Below, piece after piece: positions 33,254-42,093 of a stretch of DNA of 64,000 bases. The notes under the pieces were generated by a model, which was not told the origin of the DNA, did no database searches, and saw only the letters and a list, made by a program, of their open reading frames with translations. Origin of the DNA: Bacteroidota bacterium (GTDB taxonomy: Bacteria; Bacteroidota; Bacteroidia; Chitinophagales; Chitinophagaceae); the NCBI GenBank assembly GCA_023428755.1, contig JAEYWX010000014.1, forward strand, positions 1 to 64,000, written 5' to 3'. Position 1 is the first letter of the stretch. Every line of letters begins with the position of its first letter. Both the position numbers and the translations under genes were made by a program.

Positions 33254-33877
33254 ATGAGTCTGGCAACAAACGTATTTATTGTAGATGATCATTACATGGT
33301 GATCGAAGGTATCCGTTCGCTTTTGCAACATGAAAAAGGAATTGAATGGATGGGCCATGCCATGACTGCCGAAAGTTGCATTTCGTTTTTAAGCAACCAT
33401 CGGCCAGATGTTGTATTTATGGATATTAATCTGCCTGATAAAAGCGGCATTGATCTTTGCAAAGAAGTCAATCAAAAATATCCTTCCATTGCAATTGTTG
33501 GGTTAAGCACCTTTAACCAGCAAAGCTTTATCAGCAAAATGATGGAAAACGGTGCATCGGGCTATGTACTAAAAAATGCCACAAAAGAAGAGCTCCTCTT
33601 TGCTATTCAAACAGTGATGCATGGCCGCACCTTCCTGAGTCATGAAGCGGCTTTGATCGCTGAAAAAAAAGCAGATGATAAGGCTCCTCTTCTTACCCGC
33701 CGGGAGAAAGAAGTGCTGGAGTTAATTGCTGATGGGTTAACCACGCAGGAGATAGCCGATAAACTATTTGTAAGTGCGGCCACTGTTGAAACACACCGCA
33801 AAAACTTACTATTGAAACTGGAAGCAAAGAATGTGGCATCTATGGTAAAAATAGCAGCCAAGATGAATTTGATATGA
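33254..33877 (+). CDS. LuxR/NarL-family response regulator
   Basis: 207 aa. Receiver domain (1-120) has the acidic pair in VFIVDDHYMV, the phospho-acceptor Asp57 in VVFMDINLPDKSG, and the conserved Lys in YVLKNATKEE. The C-terminal LuxR helix-turn-helix (about 143-207) reads LLTRREKEVLELIADGLTTQ, then EIADKLFVSAATVETHRKNL. It binds DNA as a dimer when phosphorylated. It follows its kinase after 8 nt. Candidate targets are the adjacent divergent exported-protein cluster and the downstream T9SS gene (inference). Confidence 0.95.
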   Translation: MSLATNVFIVDDHYMVIEGIRSLLQHEKGIEWMGHAMTAESCISFLSNHRPDVVFMDINLPDKSGIDLCKEVNQKYPSIAIVGLSTFNQQSFISKMMENGASGYVLKNATKEELLFAIQTVMHGRTFLSHEAALIAEKKADDKAPLLTRREKEVLELIADGLTTQEIADKLFVSAATVETHRKNLLLKLEAKNVASMVKIAAKMNLI

Positions 33878-33993
33878 ACCCAAACCTGCTATTGTGCAAC
33901 TTCATGCAGCCATAGCATCGGTATTACTTTCTCACACGCCACATTTTTCGGTGAAAATCCATAACTTACTTTTCTAATTTCAATTCATTTCCG

Positions 33994-36921
33994 ATGCGTA
34001 AAACAGCCTACATTTCCCTTGCAGCAGTTGGGGTTCTTTTTTTGAGCCTGGCGATTTATCAATTTACAAAAACCGATGTTGCTGATAAGAAAAAAGCAGC
34101 CAGCCTTCGTTTGGTGCATGACGAAGAAAAGGAAGAAGGTGGTTACAAGCGATGGTTATATGAATGGAAAATGCTGCACGACCCTGCTACAGGAACAATC
34201 CCGAGAGGCATCCGTCAAAAAGAAATTGCGCTTTTAACTTCAATTCAAAACAAGCAGCGAGGGGCAGGCTTTCGTCAAACGATCAATAATACCTATACAG
34301 CGGCAGGCCCTTCACGTAATGGTGGACGCACCAGAGCCCTTGCTTACGATATGCGCAACAACAATGTGATGTTAGCAGCAGGCATTTCGGGAGGAATTTT
34401 TCGTTCTACTGACGGTGGCAGCAACTGGTCGTATGTTAGTATCGACACTTCCTTAGCAAGAAATGTAAGTTGTTTTGCCCAGGATCCCCGCCCCGGCTTC
34501 CAAGACACCTGGTACGCAGGAACAGGAGAATTATTGGGAGCTTCCGCTGCATATTCCACACCACCATTTGGTGTTGCTACCGGAAATGGAATCTTAAAAT
34601 CAACAAACAACGGTGTTACCTGGAGCAGGGTAAACATTACAGCAGGCACTACCAACAAAGAGATTCTTGATAATATTTTCGATATGATCTTTAATATCCA
34701 GGTTGACAATCGGGGGTATGTATATTTTGCAACCTTCAATTACATATTTGTATCACTTGATGGCTTCGCCGCTCCCAGCTCATCAACTTTTGGATATTTG
34801 CTAGGTATTGAAAATACCAACCAAAACCTGGCAGCTATGGCAACCGATATCGCCATTTCCAAAGATGGCAGTCGTTACTATGCTTGCTTTTCAGGAAGAA
34901 ATAACAACCGGGATACTGTGGGGGTTTGGACCTCAACTGATGGATTCAATTGGAGAAGAATTGCAGGTGGGCGAAATGGGCAACCGGATTCTGTTGCAGG
35001 ATGGAAAGCATACAACCCTTCACTGTCGGGCGGCACGGGCTGGGGAAGAACTGTATTATCGATTGCACCCAGCAATGCCAATGTTCTCTACGTGATGTAT
35101 GAAAATTCGTTGGATGCTTCTGGCAGCCAGCCAGAAGCTGATTTATACAGGGCCGACCTAAGTGGTTATAACGGAACAAATCCTGCTACTGTTTCGTGGA
35201 GTGCAAACAGGGGAGCTAATCTTCGTGCTAGCAGAATAAGACCCGCAAACGAAGGCGGAGGAACGTCTCAATCTTATATGGAATTACAAGGAGGTTACAA
35301 CATGTTGCTGGCCGTTCACCCAACCAACCCCAACCTGGTGGTGGCAGGCGGTGTAAATCTTTATAGATCTACCGATGCATTTGCTACACAGGGAACATTC
35401 ATTGGTGGGCTCACTTCTACTACATATAGCGATCCTGGCTTAACAAGTCATGTCGATTTTCATTCGTTTGCGTTTCAACCGGGATATCCTAACCGGTTGG
35501 TTACAGGCCATGATGGCGGGCTGAATATTACATATGATATCACAGCAACAACTGTAAGCTGGAGCAATCTCAACAATCAATACCAAACGCTTCAGTACTA
35601 TCATGTGGCAATTGACCCTACACCCGGCTCTTTAACATTTGCAGGTGGAGCTCAGGATAATTCAACTACGTATCGTGATTCAAAAAATTTATTGAATGGT
35701 TCCGGTTTACCTCCAAGAGCCGAAGCCAATGATCATTATGTTTTGATTGGTGGCGATGGAGGTGCGGTAGGGCTAACTGCAAGTTCAACAACTCAACACT
35801 TGTATGCAAGTATACAGGAAGGTGACCTTTATCGTCTTTTTGCGAATGGCGGATTTTCTACCCTTACACAAACCCCGATTTCTCCTGCAGGTTCGCCGGG
35901 AAGTGAATTCGTAACCTATTTCCTGCTTGATCCGGATAATACAAATACAATTTATTATGCAGGACAAAATACATTATGGAGAACTACAACTGCTACAACT
36001 GTGAGTGCTAATTCGGGTTGGACTCAAATGACTGGGGTAAGTAATGCTCTTACAGGAAGTATTTTTTCCTTGGCTACTTCAAGAGGAGCTTATGCAACAA
36101 ACAATAGTTATTTATTCATCGGAACTGAGAATGGAAAAATTTATCGTTTACAAAACCCAAAAGATGGTGCTGCTTCAACAGCTCCTGTTGATATTTCACC
36201 CATCCAGAATAACCTGACACCAAACGCCGCTATGACCTCTCAATCATTGGTTCGTGACATAGCTGTAAATCCACGCAACCCTGATACCGTATTAGCAGTT
36301 GTTTCCAACTATGGAGTTGCCAGTGCTTTCTGGACGGGGAATGCACGTTCAGCCTCACCTACATGGCAAATAGTTGAGGGAAATATCAGCCTCACTTCTT
36401 TCAGATCATGTGAAATAGTTGTTACTTCAACTGGTGTTGAATATTATGTAGGCACTTCCATTGGATTATTCAGTACTACTGCTATCAACGGTGGTTCAAC
36501 TAATTGGACTATGGAAGGCCCTCCTGTATTGCAGGGAGCCATCATTAGCGATATGGACCTGCGCACGGCCGATAATACATTGCTTATTGGAACACATGGC
36601 AACGGAATGTTTTATGCCAACATCGGAAATGTGGCAACATCTGTTCCGGACGTGATCACGAACGACAAACGGTTTATCACTTCGGTATTCCCCACTATTG
36701 CAACGGATGACATTTATTTCCGCAAGGGCGACTTAACAGGTATTCAAACCATCAATATCCGAATTACAAGTACAAATGGACAAGTAGTGGCACAGCAACG
36801 GCAAAGCTATCAGAACGGATCGGTTTCAACACGTAAGCTGGCAAGTGGTAATTATGTGTTGGAAATCTGGAGCGACGACAGAAAGTACAAGCATGTACAA
36901 CAATTTGTGAAATCGAAATAA
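33994..36921 (+). CDS. T9SS-secreted Asp-box beta-propeller protein
   Basis: 975 aa. A signal anchor (AYISLAAVGVLFLSLAIYQF) is followed by an Asp-box/sortilin-like propeller with motifs such as FRSTDGGSNWSYV, ILKSTNNGVTWSRV and LYRSTDAFATQG spread over residues ~95-860. The last ~80 residues (VFPTIATDDIYFRKGDLTGI, then NIRITSTNGQVVAQQRQ...LASGNYVLEIW...FVKSK) are a type A C-terminal sorting domain for the type IX system, so the protein is exported and probably cell-surface attached. The substrate is unknown; Asp-box propellers occur in sialidases and in peptide-binding sortilins. It follows the response regulator by 116 nt on the same strand. Confidence 0.88.
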   Translation: MRKTAYISLAAVGVLFLSLAIYQFTKTDVADKKKAASLRLVHDEEKEEGGYKRWLYEWKMLHDPATGTIPRGIRQKEIALLTSIQNKQRGAGFRQTINNTYTAAGPSRNGGRTRALAYDMRNNNVMLAAGISGGIFRSTDGGSNWSYVSIDTSLARNVSCFAQDPRPGFQDTWYAGTGELLGASAAYSTPPFGVATGNGILKSTNNGVTWSRVNITAGTTNKEILDNIFDMIFNIQVDNRGYVYFATFNYIFVSLDGFAAPSSSTFGYLLGIENTNQNLAAMATDIAISKDGSRYYACFSGRNNNRDTVGVWTSTDGFNWRRIAGGRNGQPDSVAGWKAYNPSLSGGTGWGRTVLSIAPSNANVLYVMYENSLDASGSQPEADLYRADLSGYNGTNPATVSWSANRGANLRASRIRPANEGGGTSQSYMELQGGYNMLLAVHPTNPNLVVAGGVNLYRSTDAFATQGTFIGGLTSTTYSDPGLTSHVDFHSFAFQPGYPNRLVTGHDGGLNITYDITATTVSWSNLNNQYQTLQYYHVAIDPTPGSLTFAGGAQDNSTTYRDSKNLLNGSGLPPRAEANDHYVLIGGDGGAVGLTASSTTQHLYASIQEGDLYRLFANGGFSTLTQTPISPAGSPGSEFVTYFLLDPDNTNTIYYAGQNTLWRTTTATTVSANSGWTQMTGVSNALTGSIFSLATSRGAYATNNSYLFIGTENGKIYRLQNPKDGAASTAPVDISPIQNNLTPNAAMTSQSLVRDIAVNPRNPDTVLAVVSNYGVASAFWTGNARSASPTWQIVEGNISLTSFRSCEIVVTSTGVEYYVGTSIGLFSTTAINGGSTNWTMEGPPVLQGAIISDMDLRTADNTLLIGTHGNGMFYANIGNVATSVPDVITNDKRFITSVFPTIATDDIYFRKGDLTGIQTINIRITSTNGQVVAQQRQSYQNGSVSTRKLASGNYVLEIWSDDRKYKHVQQFVKSK

Positions 36922-36971
36922 TTGTTGTGTAAACAGGCGATTACAGGCATCCATTGTGTAAAGTGAAACAA

Positions 36972-37466
36972 ATGATGAAATATATTTCCTTACTTCTGCT
37001 CGTTGTTCTTTGCAGTTCGTTTTTGCAAACAGGAAAATATCCTGTTGTGAAACTGTATGCATATCAACAAAAAGTAAGCGGAGGTGCCAACTTTTCGTCC
37101 GACACAAAAGGACGGGCTGTAATGAAACAGTATGTGTACCTGTTGGTACGCAACGAACGATCCATTGAAATTGAAAAAGTATGGATCAATGGCAGTGAAG
37201 TAGCTGTTACAACCGAAATTGTAACAGCTCCCATTACAATGGAAAAGTCGGTGAAGTTTGGCAATGAAGCAGCATACGAAACACTGGTACCTGCTACCAG
37301 CCATCGTGTAGTACAAATCGTACTTGCAGCAGAAGCCGGCATGGAAAAAACCATCCCATCACGCTACCGGCAGTATCCATTACTGATTGCATACAAAGAA
37401 GCAGGCAAACTTTATTACCTGGGAGCAAAGAACTGGCAACAATTAAGCCCGCAGGTAAACCAGTAA
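36972..37466 (+). CDS. Small exported protein of unknown function
   Basis: 164 aa from ATG 36972 (MMKYISLLLLVVLCSSFLQT); an upstream TTG would place charged residues before the signal peptide. The mature part is beta-rich with YPVVKLYAYQQKVSGGANFS and RYRQYPLLIAYKEAGKLYYL. The family is unknown. It lies 50 nt after the T9SS propeller gene and is followed by a strong terminator, so it may be the last gene of that transcript. Confidence 0.7.
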   Translation: MMKYISLLLLVVLCSSFLQTGKYPVVKLYAYQQKVSGGANFSSDTKGRAVMKQYVYLLVRNERSIEIEKVWINGSEVAVTTEIVTAPITMEKSVKFGNEAAYETLVPATSHRVVQIVLAAEAGMEKTIPSRYRQYPLLIAYKEAGKLYYLGAKNWQQLSPQVNQ

Positions 37467-37487
37467 GTGTTTGTACTAAAACCATTT

Positions 37488-37528
37488 AAAAAGCTGTTAC
37501 GTATTTATGCAGGTAACAGCTTTTTTTT
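37488..37528 (+). terminator. Terminator after the small exported protein
   Basis: AAGCTGTTAC (37491-37500) pairs with GTAACAGCTT (37513-37522) around a 12-nt loop, followed by a T-run. Confidence 0.9.
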
Positions 37529-37555
37529 ATTTTTATGGCATCAATCTTCTATCAC

Positions 37556-38077
37556 ATGAAAACGAACTACTCCTTTGTTGCGATTCTATTCTTCCTTCTT
37601 TTTTCGGGATGTAAAAAACTGGGCGTCAATTTTGCAATCAATCATCAAAGTACTTTTCGGATTGAAAGTTCTTCGCCCCTAAACCTGCCGTTCGAGGCTG
37701 CAACTCCGGACGTAACAACCAATTCATCGCAGCAATTTGAAAATAACAATACGGCTGCCAATCTTATAAAAGAAATAAAGCTGGAAGAATTGAAATTATC
37801 CATCACCAATCCATCCAACAAAACATTCAGCTTTCTGAAATCGGTTCAAATCTTTATTTCAACCGGCAATAATGATGAAATTGAACTGGCCAGTCTTGAT
37901 AATATTGCATCTGCCGCACAGACGATTTCACTCAACTGCACTACACAAAATTTAGACAAGTATGTAAAAGCCAGCAGCTACAAACTGCGAACAAGGGTAG
38001 TTACAAAAGAAACCGTAACACAAGCAGTAGATATTCGTACCGATTTAAAGTTTAAGGTAAAAGCAAGTATTTTATAA
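37556..38077 (+). CDS. Lipoprotein of unknown function
   Basis: 173 aa from ATG 37556 (MKTNYSFVAILFFLLFSGCK); an ATG 21 nt earlier is also possible. The lipobox LFSGC puts the lipidated Cys near residue 19, so the product is probably membrane-anchored. The mature part is beta-rich with alternating polar residues (FRIESSSPLNLPFEAATPDV; KLSITNPSNKTFSFLKSVQI). This is reminiscent of small Bacteroidota surface or periplasmic proteins with an Ig/LEA-like fold. No catalytic motif is visible. It is flanked by terminators on both sides, so it is monocistronic. Confidence 0.75.
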   Translation: MKTNYSFVAILFFLLFSGCKKLGVNFAINHQSTFRIESSSPLNLPFEAATPDVTTNSSQQFENNNTAANLIKEIKLEELKLSITNPSNKTFSFLKSVQIFISTGNNDEIELASLDNIASAAQTISLNCTTQNLDKYVKASSYKLRTRVVTKETVTQAVDIRTDLKFKVKASIL

Positions 38078-38082
38078 AACAG

Positions 38083-38104
38083 AAGCCGCCTTTAAGGCGG
38101 CTTT
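38083..38104. terminator. Bidirectional terminator between the lipoprotein and thiolase genes
   Basis: AAGCCGCC (38083-38090) pairs with GGCGGCTT (38097-38104) around TTTAAA, between two convergent genes. The plus side continues TTGTTATTG. Confidence 0.85.
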
Positions 38105-38118
38105 GTTATTGTAACAAG

Positions 38119-39312
38119 TTAAATAGCTTCATAAATCACAGCAGCGCCCTGCCCTACCCCTACACACATGGTAGCCAATCCGTATCTACTTTTTCTTCGT
38201 TTCATTTCATGCAGCAAGGTTGTTGAAATACGTACACCACTACATCCCAATGGATGACCGATAGCAATGGCACCACCATTTACATTTACTTTTTGTATAT
38301 CCAAACCCAAGTCGTGAATGCAGGCAATACTTTGCGAAGCAAATGCTTCATTCAGTTCAACCAGATCCAGATCAGCTACAGTTAGGCCGGCACGTTGCAG
38401 CGCTTTTTGAGTGGCTGGCACCGGGCCAATGCCCATGATCGCCGGATCAACACCGGCCACAGCCATTGATCTTATTTTAGCAATTGGTTTCAGATTGTAT
38501 TTCTTTACGGCTTCTTCACTCGCCAATAACATAGCAGCAGCACCATCATTAATACCGCTTGAGTTTCCGGCTGTTACAGTTCCATCTTTTGCAAACGCAG
38601 GTTTCAGCTTCGCTAATTGTTCAATTGTTGTTTCTCGTGGATGTTCATCGCTGTTTACAACCACGGTTTGTTTTCCCTGCATGGCATCAACCGGTATAAT
38701 TTCATCTGCCCATTTACCTGCAGCTTTTGCAGCTGCATATTTTGCCTGGCTCTCCAATGCAAACTCATCCTGCGCATGGCGGGAAATATTCCACTGCTTC
38801 GCCACGTTCTCAGCCGTTTCGCCCATACTGTAAGGGTGATAGAGTTCGGAAAGACGGGAATTTAAAAACCGCCAGCCGAGTGTGGTATCATAGAGTTCTG
38901 TTTTGCGGCCAAACGCATCACTTTGTTTGGGCATAACAAACGGTGCCCGGCTCATGCTTTCCACACCACCTGCTATCATCAGTTCTGCATCGCCATTGGC
39001 AATGGCTCTTGTACTATCCATGATCGCCTGCAGGCCACTTGCACACAAACGGTTCACGGTATTTCCGGCAACTGATACAGGCAGACCTGCCAGCAACGCC
39101 GCCATGCGGGCCACGTTGCGGTTATCTTCACCGCTTTGGTTAGCAGCGCCAGCAATTACTTCTTCAATGGCATTTACATCAATGGATGCATTGCGATGGA
39201 CCAATACTTTGATCACGTGTGCAAGCAGATCATCTGGACGAACAGTAGCCAACGCTCCACCATATTTGCCGATGGGTGTGCGGATGCAATCGATAATATA
39301 GACTGGGTTCAT
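38119..39312 (-). CDS. Acetyl-CoA C-acyltransferase (thiolase), PcaF-like
   Basis: 397 aa thiolase. The nucleophilic Cys is in VNRLCASGLQA (about residue 90); IAIGHPLGCSG carries the catalytic His and CVGVGQGAAVIYE the second Cys. The stretch from GEDNRNVARMAALLAGLP to MSRAPFVMPK and IYDTT-like ELYDTTLGWRFLN is closest, by eye, to 3-oxoadipyl-CoA thiolases (PcaF/PaaJ), but Bacteroidota use this subgroup broadly in beta-oxidation. It is a cytoplasmic enzyme cleaving or condensing acyl-CoA. It stands alone, with no other beta-oxidation or aromatic-degradation genes nearby. Confidence 0.92.
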   Translation of the reverse strand: MNPVYIIDCIRTPIGKYGGALATVRPDDLLAHVIKVLVHRNASIDVNAIEEVIAGAANQSGEDNRNVARMAALLAGLPVSVAGNTVNRLCASGLQAIMDSTRAIANGDAELMIAGGVESMSRAPFVMPKQSDAFGRKTELYDTTLGWRFLNSRLSELYHPYSMGETAENVAKQWNISRHAQDEFALESQAKYAAAKAAGKWADEIIPVDAMQGKQTVVVNSDEHPRETTIEQLAKLKPAFAKDGTVTAGNSSGINDGAAAMLLASEEAVKKYNLKPIAKIRSMAVAGVDPAIMGIGPVPATQKALQRAGLTVADLDLVELNEAFASQSIACIHDLGLDIQKVNVNGGAIAIGHPLGCSGVRISTTLLHEMKRRKSRYGLATMCVGVGQGAAVIYEAI

Positions 39313-39317
39313 AACTT

Positions 39318-39644
39318 TTATTCAATTTCCTGTAGCAATTGTTTTAACTCATTTGAAGTAAGATCAGCTTTTTCTGATTTGTCATAGATCGAAAGCAAAT
39401 AAACGATCTCTTCTGCTATAACAATATGTGTAATCATTCGTGCACCACCTGATTTACCTTTTGACTTCGACTTGATGGCAATTCTTATTTTATAGCAATG
39501 ATTTCCCAGCGAAGTACCGGTTTGAGGATCAACTTTCAATTTTTGAATTAATTGAAAGAGTTCTGCTTTCAAAGAAGGGTACTTCCGATAAAGTCGACGG
39601 AACTGCTTCTCAAAAACTGAAAGTGTTTTAACGCTATAAGGCAT
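39318..39644 (-). CDS. RelE/ParE-family toxin (type II TA)
   Basis: 108 aa. The segment FEKQFRRLYRKYPSLKAELF, then LGNHCYKIRIAIKSKSKGKS and GGARMITHIVIAEEIVYLLS, then IYDKSEKADLT is typical of RelE/HigB-like mRNA interferases, which cleave mRNA at the ribosome. Basic residues in the K-x-K-x-K loop fit RNA contact. Its ATG overlaps the end of the antitoxin gene by 11 nt, the usual coupled arrangement. Activity cannot be judged from sequence alone. Confidence 0.85.
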   Translation of the reverse strand: MPYSVKTLSVFEKQFRRLYRKYPSLKAELFQLIQKLKVDPQTGTSLGNHCYKIRIAIKSKSKGKSGGARMITHIVIAEEIVYLLSIYDKSEKADLTSNELKQLLQEIE

Positions 39645-39840
39645 GCAAGAATTTTTCAGCGTCCTTTGCCTTCTTTTTCCCTCTTTTTACAAGATTCAAT
39701 TCATCAACAACTTCTTTCATCTCCTTCAGCAACAGCGCTTTTGCAGGAGTAATGGTGGTAGTTTTCACGAACTTCAATTCTTTTAAAATAGCAACCAGGT
39801 GCGGAGCCTTTTCATCATTTACTTCTAACAGAATCTTCAT
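39634..39840 (-). CDS. Cognate antitoxin of the RelE-like toxin
   Basis: 68 aa. The N-terminus MKILLEVNDEKAPHLVAILK is a short strand plus helix. The C-terminal half is a charged helix with an Arg/Lys-rich patch (LNLVKRGKKKAKDAEKFLHA) that probably wraps the toxin. It is not similar to a named DNA-binding antitoxin class by eye. Identification rests on size, charge and its position directly upstream of and overlapping the toxin gene. A -7 box at 39858-39865 lies 17 nt before its ATG. Confidence 0.75.
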   Translation of the reverse strand: MKILLEVNDEKAPHLVAILKELKFVKTTTITPAKALLLKEMKEVVDELNLVKRGKKKAKDAEKFLHAL

Positions 39841-39857
39841 TGTAGCTGGTTTTAATT

Positions 39858-39865
39858 CAAAGTTA
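39858..39865 (-). promoter_or_regulatory. -7 box (TAACTTTG) of the toxin-antitoxin operon
   Basis: On the minus strand TAACTTTG fits TAnnTTTG, 17 nt before the antitoxin ATG. It lies back to back with the rlmN promoter (39894-39901) in a 66-bp divergent region, so antitoxin autoregulation might also affect rlmN. Confidence 0.6.
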
Positions 39866-39893
39866 GGATTTCGTTTGCATCATGCCAATATTG

Positions 39894-39901
39894 TACCTTT
39901 G
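39894..39901 (+). promoter_or_regulatory. -7 box (TACCTTTG) of rlmN, near-leaderless
   Basis: TACCTTTG ends 5 nt before the rlmN ATG (39907). TTTG at 39874-39877 is 16 nt upstream as a candidate -33 element. The transcript would start at or next to the ATG. Confidence 0.7.
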
Positions 39902-39906
39902 CCGCT

Positions 39907-40965
39907 ATGCAAGTAGCGAACGAGCGAAATATCCGCCACTTAAGTCTTGAAGAAATCACGAGTTACTTCGAAAGCATTGGCGAAAAGAAATTCAGGGCCA
40001 AACAGGTGTATGAATGGCTTTGGCAAAAACATGCCCACAGTTTTGCCGACATGACCAACCTCAGCAAAGAACTCCGTCAAAAACTCGGCGAAACATTTAC
40101 ACTTCCGGCACTGGCGGTTGATGCAACACAATATTCTGCCGATGGAACGGTAAAGTCGAGGTTCCGCACACACGAAGGGCACCTGGTGGAAGGTGTACTT
40201 ATTCCAACCGATGAACGTAAGACAGCCTGCGTTTCCTCACAGATCGGCTGTTCACTCAGTTGTAAGTTTTGTGCCACCGGTTATATCGACCGCAAACGAA
40301 ATCTCAATTACGATGAGATCTATGATGAAGTAGTGCTCATTAACCAGCAAAGTGAACGGGTGTATGAAAAAAAACTCACCAACATTGTGTTCATGGGCAT
40401 GGGCGAGCCCTTGCTCAACTATAAAAATGTATTAAAGGCCATTGAAAAAATTACATCGCCTGATGGATTGGGTATGAGCCCACGCCGCATCACTGTATCA
40501 ACAGCCGGTGTTGCCAAACAGATCAGGCAACTGGGTGATGATGAAGTGCGTTTTAAACTGGCCTTGAGTTTACATGCAGCAACCGATGAAAAGCGACATG
40601 AAATTATGCCCATCAATGATACCAACAACATCAAATCACTCATCGATGCATTGAATCATTTTTATAAGAAAACAGGAAATGAAATAACATTTGAATACAT
40701 CCTGTTCAAAGATTTTAATGATTCACTGAAAGATGCAGATGAGCTCATCAAAATTTATCGCCAGGTTCCGGCCGATCTCATCAACATCATTGAATATAAT
40801 CCAATTGACTTAGCGAAATTTCAAAAGCCCGATGAGGAAGTCACCAACCGCTTCATGGCATATTTGGAAAAACATAAAGTGAATGCACGACTGAGAAGAA
40901 GCCGTGGGAAAGACATTGATGCAGCTTGCGGGCAGTTGGCAAATAAGAATGGCATCGATCATTAA
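39907..40965 (+). CDS. rlmN: 23S rRNA (adenine-C2) methyltransferase RlmN
   Basis: 352 aa radical-SAM enzyme that methylates A2503 of 23S rRNA and A37 of some tRNAs. The radical-SAM motif GCSLSCKFCATG holds the three cluster cysteines (about C115, C119, C122). MGMGEPLLNY is the SAM-binding GEP motif. RITVSTAGV, LALSLHAATDEKR and the final DIDAACGQLA, with the methyl-carrying Cys (about 341), are family signatures. Length is normal. Divergent from the TA pair. Confidence 0.97.
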   Translation: MQVANERNIRHLSLEEITSYFESIGEKKFRAKQVYEWLWQKHAHSFADMTNLSKELRQKLGETFTLPALAVDATQYSADGTVKSRFRTHEGHLVEGVLIPTDERKTACVSSQIGCSLSCKFCATGYIDRKRNLNYDEIYDEVVLINQQSERVYEKKLTNIVFMGMGEPLLNYKNVLKAIEKITSPDGLGMSPRRITVSTAGVAKQIRQLGDDEVRFKLALSLHAATDEKRHEIMPINDTNNIKSLIDALNHFYKKTGNEITFEYILFKDFNDSLKDADELIKIYRQVPADLINIIEYNPIDLAKFQKPDEEVTNRFMAYLEKHKVNARLRRSRGKDIDAACGQLANKNGIDH

Positions 40966-41028
40966 CGGCGTTTTGTAAAATGCCCGGCAGATTTTTGCCC
41001 GCCCCTGTTACTACTGCTGCTTTTCAGC

Positions 41029-41036
41029 TACCTTTG
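41029..41036 (+). promoter_or_regulatory. -7 box (TACCTTTG) of the pseudouridine synthase pair
   Basis: TACCTTTG matches TAnnTTTG, 37 nt upstream of the ATG at 41074, leaving a ~30-nt A-rich leader. Confidence 0.6.
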
Positions 41037-41073
41037 CGGCTCATCCTGTTGCAAAACAGCAAATATTACAACT

Positions 41074-42093
41074 ATGGCAAAAGGCGCAAGAAGCAGCTTT
41101 GGTAATTTTCAAAGTCAGAAAAGCAACGCACAAAAGAAAGAAGAATTCCGCCAGGAAAAGAAAAAGGCAAGAGCCGAAAAGAACGAATACTTCGCAAAAA
41201 AGAAAGCAGAAGAAAAATCGTTCCGGACACAAGGAACAGGGATCAAGAAAAAAGATGCGCCTGTTGTTCCTGCAAAAGCACAAACGCCCGCACAGCCGGT
41301 TACATTCAAACGTGAAAAAACAAGCGGCGAAATGCCATTGAATAAATATCTGGCGCATTGCGATGTATGCAGCCGCAGAGAAGCAGCCGAAGTAATTAAA
41401 AAAGGGATCGTACTGGTAAACGGAACGGTTGTTACCGAACCCGGCCATAAAGTAACTGATAAAGATGAGGTGAAAGTAAACGGCAAAAAGATCAGCATTC
41501 AAAAAGAGCTCATCTACATCCTGCTCAACAAACCCAAAGATTATATTACCACCTCAGAAGATCCACAAGGACGAAGAACAATCATGGACCTGATGAAGGG
41601 TGTATCTACACAACGCATTTACCCGGTGGGCCGATTAGACAGAAATACGACCGGTGTGATTTTGTTAACCAATGATGGCGAACTCACACAAAAACTTTCA
41701 CACCCTAGTTACCAGGTAAAGAAAGTGTATGAAGTAACACTCGACAAACCATTGGAGAAACGTGATTTTGAAAAACTCTTAAGTGGTGTAACGCTGGAAG
41801 ATGGCTTTATTGCTCCTGATGCTTTGGGCTATGCTGATCCAAAAAACAAAAAGATCATTGGTATTGAAATTCACAGCGGGCGTAACCGTATTGTACGACG
41901 TATGTTCGAGTCGCTTGGATATGATGTGAAAGGACTGGACCGTGTATTGTTTGCAAACCTCACCAGGAAAAATGTAGACCGTGGCAAGTGGCGCTACCTC
42001 AACGAAAAAGAAGTGCGTTTGCTGAAATTCCTCAACAAGTCGTTTGTAAAAAAGAAAGAAGAAAAAAATGGAAAGAACCGTGACGAAGAATAA
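41074..42093 (+). CDS. RsuA/RluB-family rRNA pseudouridine synthase
   Basis: 339 aa. Residues 1-85 are a Lys/Glu-rich, disordered extension (REEFRQEKKKARAEKNEYF-like), common in Bacteroidota members. An S4 RNA-binding domain (about 86-140, MPLNKYLAHCDVCSRREAAE) precedes the catalytic domain with IYPVGRLDRNTTGVILLTND (catalytic Asp about 189) and the RsuA/RluB-type GRNRIVRRMFESLGYDVKGL. It isomerises uridine in 23S rRNA, probably near position 2605 as RluB does, or less likely 16S. Its end overlaps the next gene by 26 nt. Confidence 0.93.
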   Translation: MAKGARSSFGNFQSQKSNAQKKEEFRQEKKKARAEKNEYFAKKKAEEKSFRTQGTGIKKKDAPVVPAKAQTPAQPVTFKREKTSGEMPLNKYLAHCDVCSRREAAEVIKKGIVLVNGTVVTEPGHKVTDKDEVKVNGKKISIQKELIYILLNKPKDYITTSEDPQGRRTIMDLMKGVSTQRIYPVGRLDRNTTGVILLTNDGELTQKLSHPSYQVKKVYEVTLDKPLEKRDFEKLLSGVTLEDGFIAPDALGYADPKNKKIIGIEIHSGRNRIVRRMFESLGYDVKGLDRVLFANLTRKNVDRGKWRYLNEKEVRLLKFLNKSFVKKKEEKNGKNRDEE

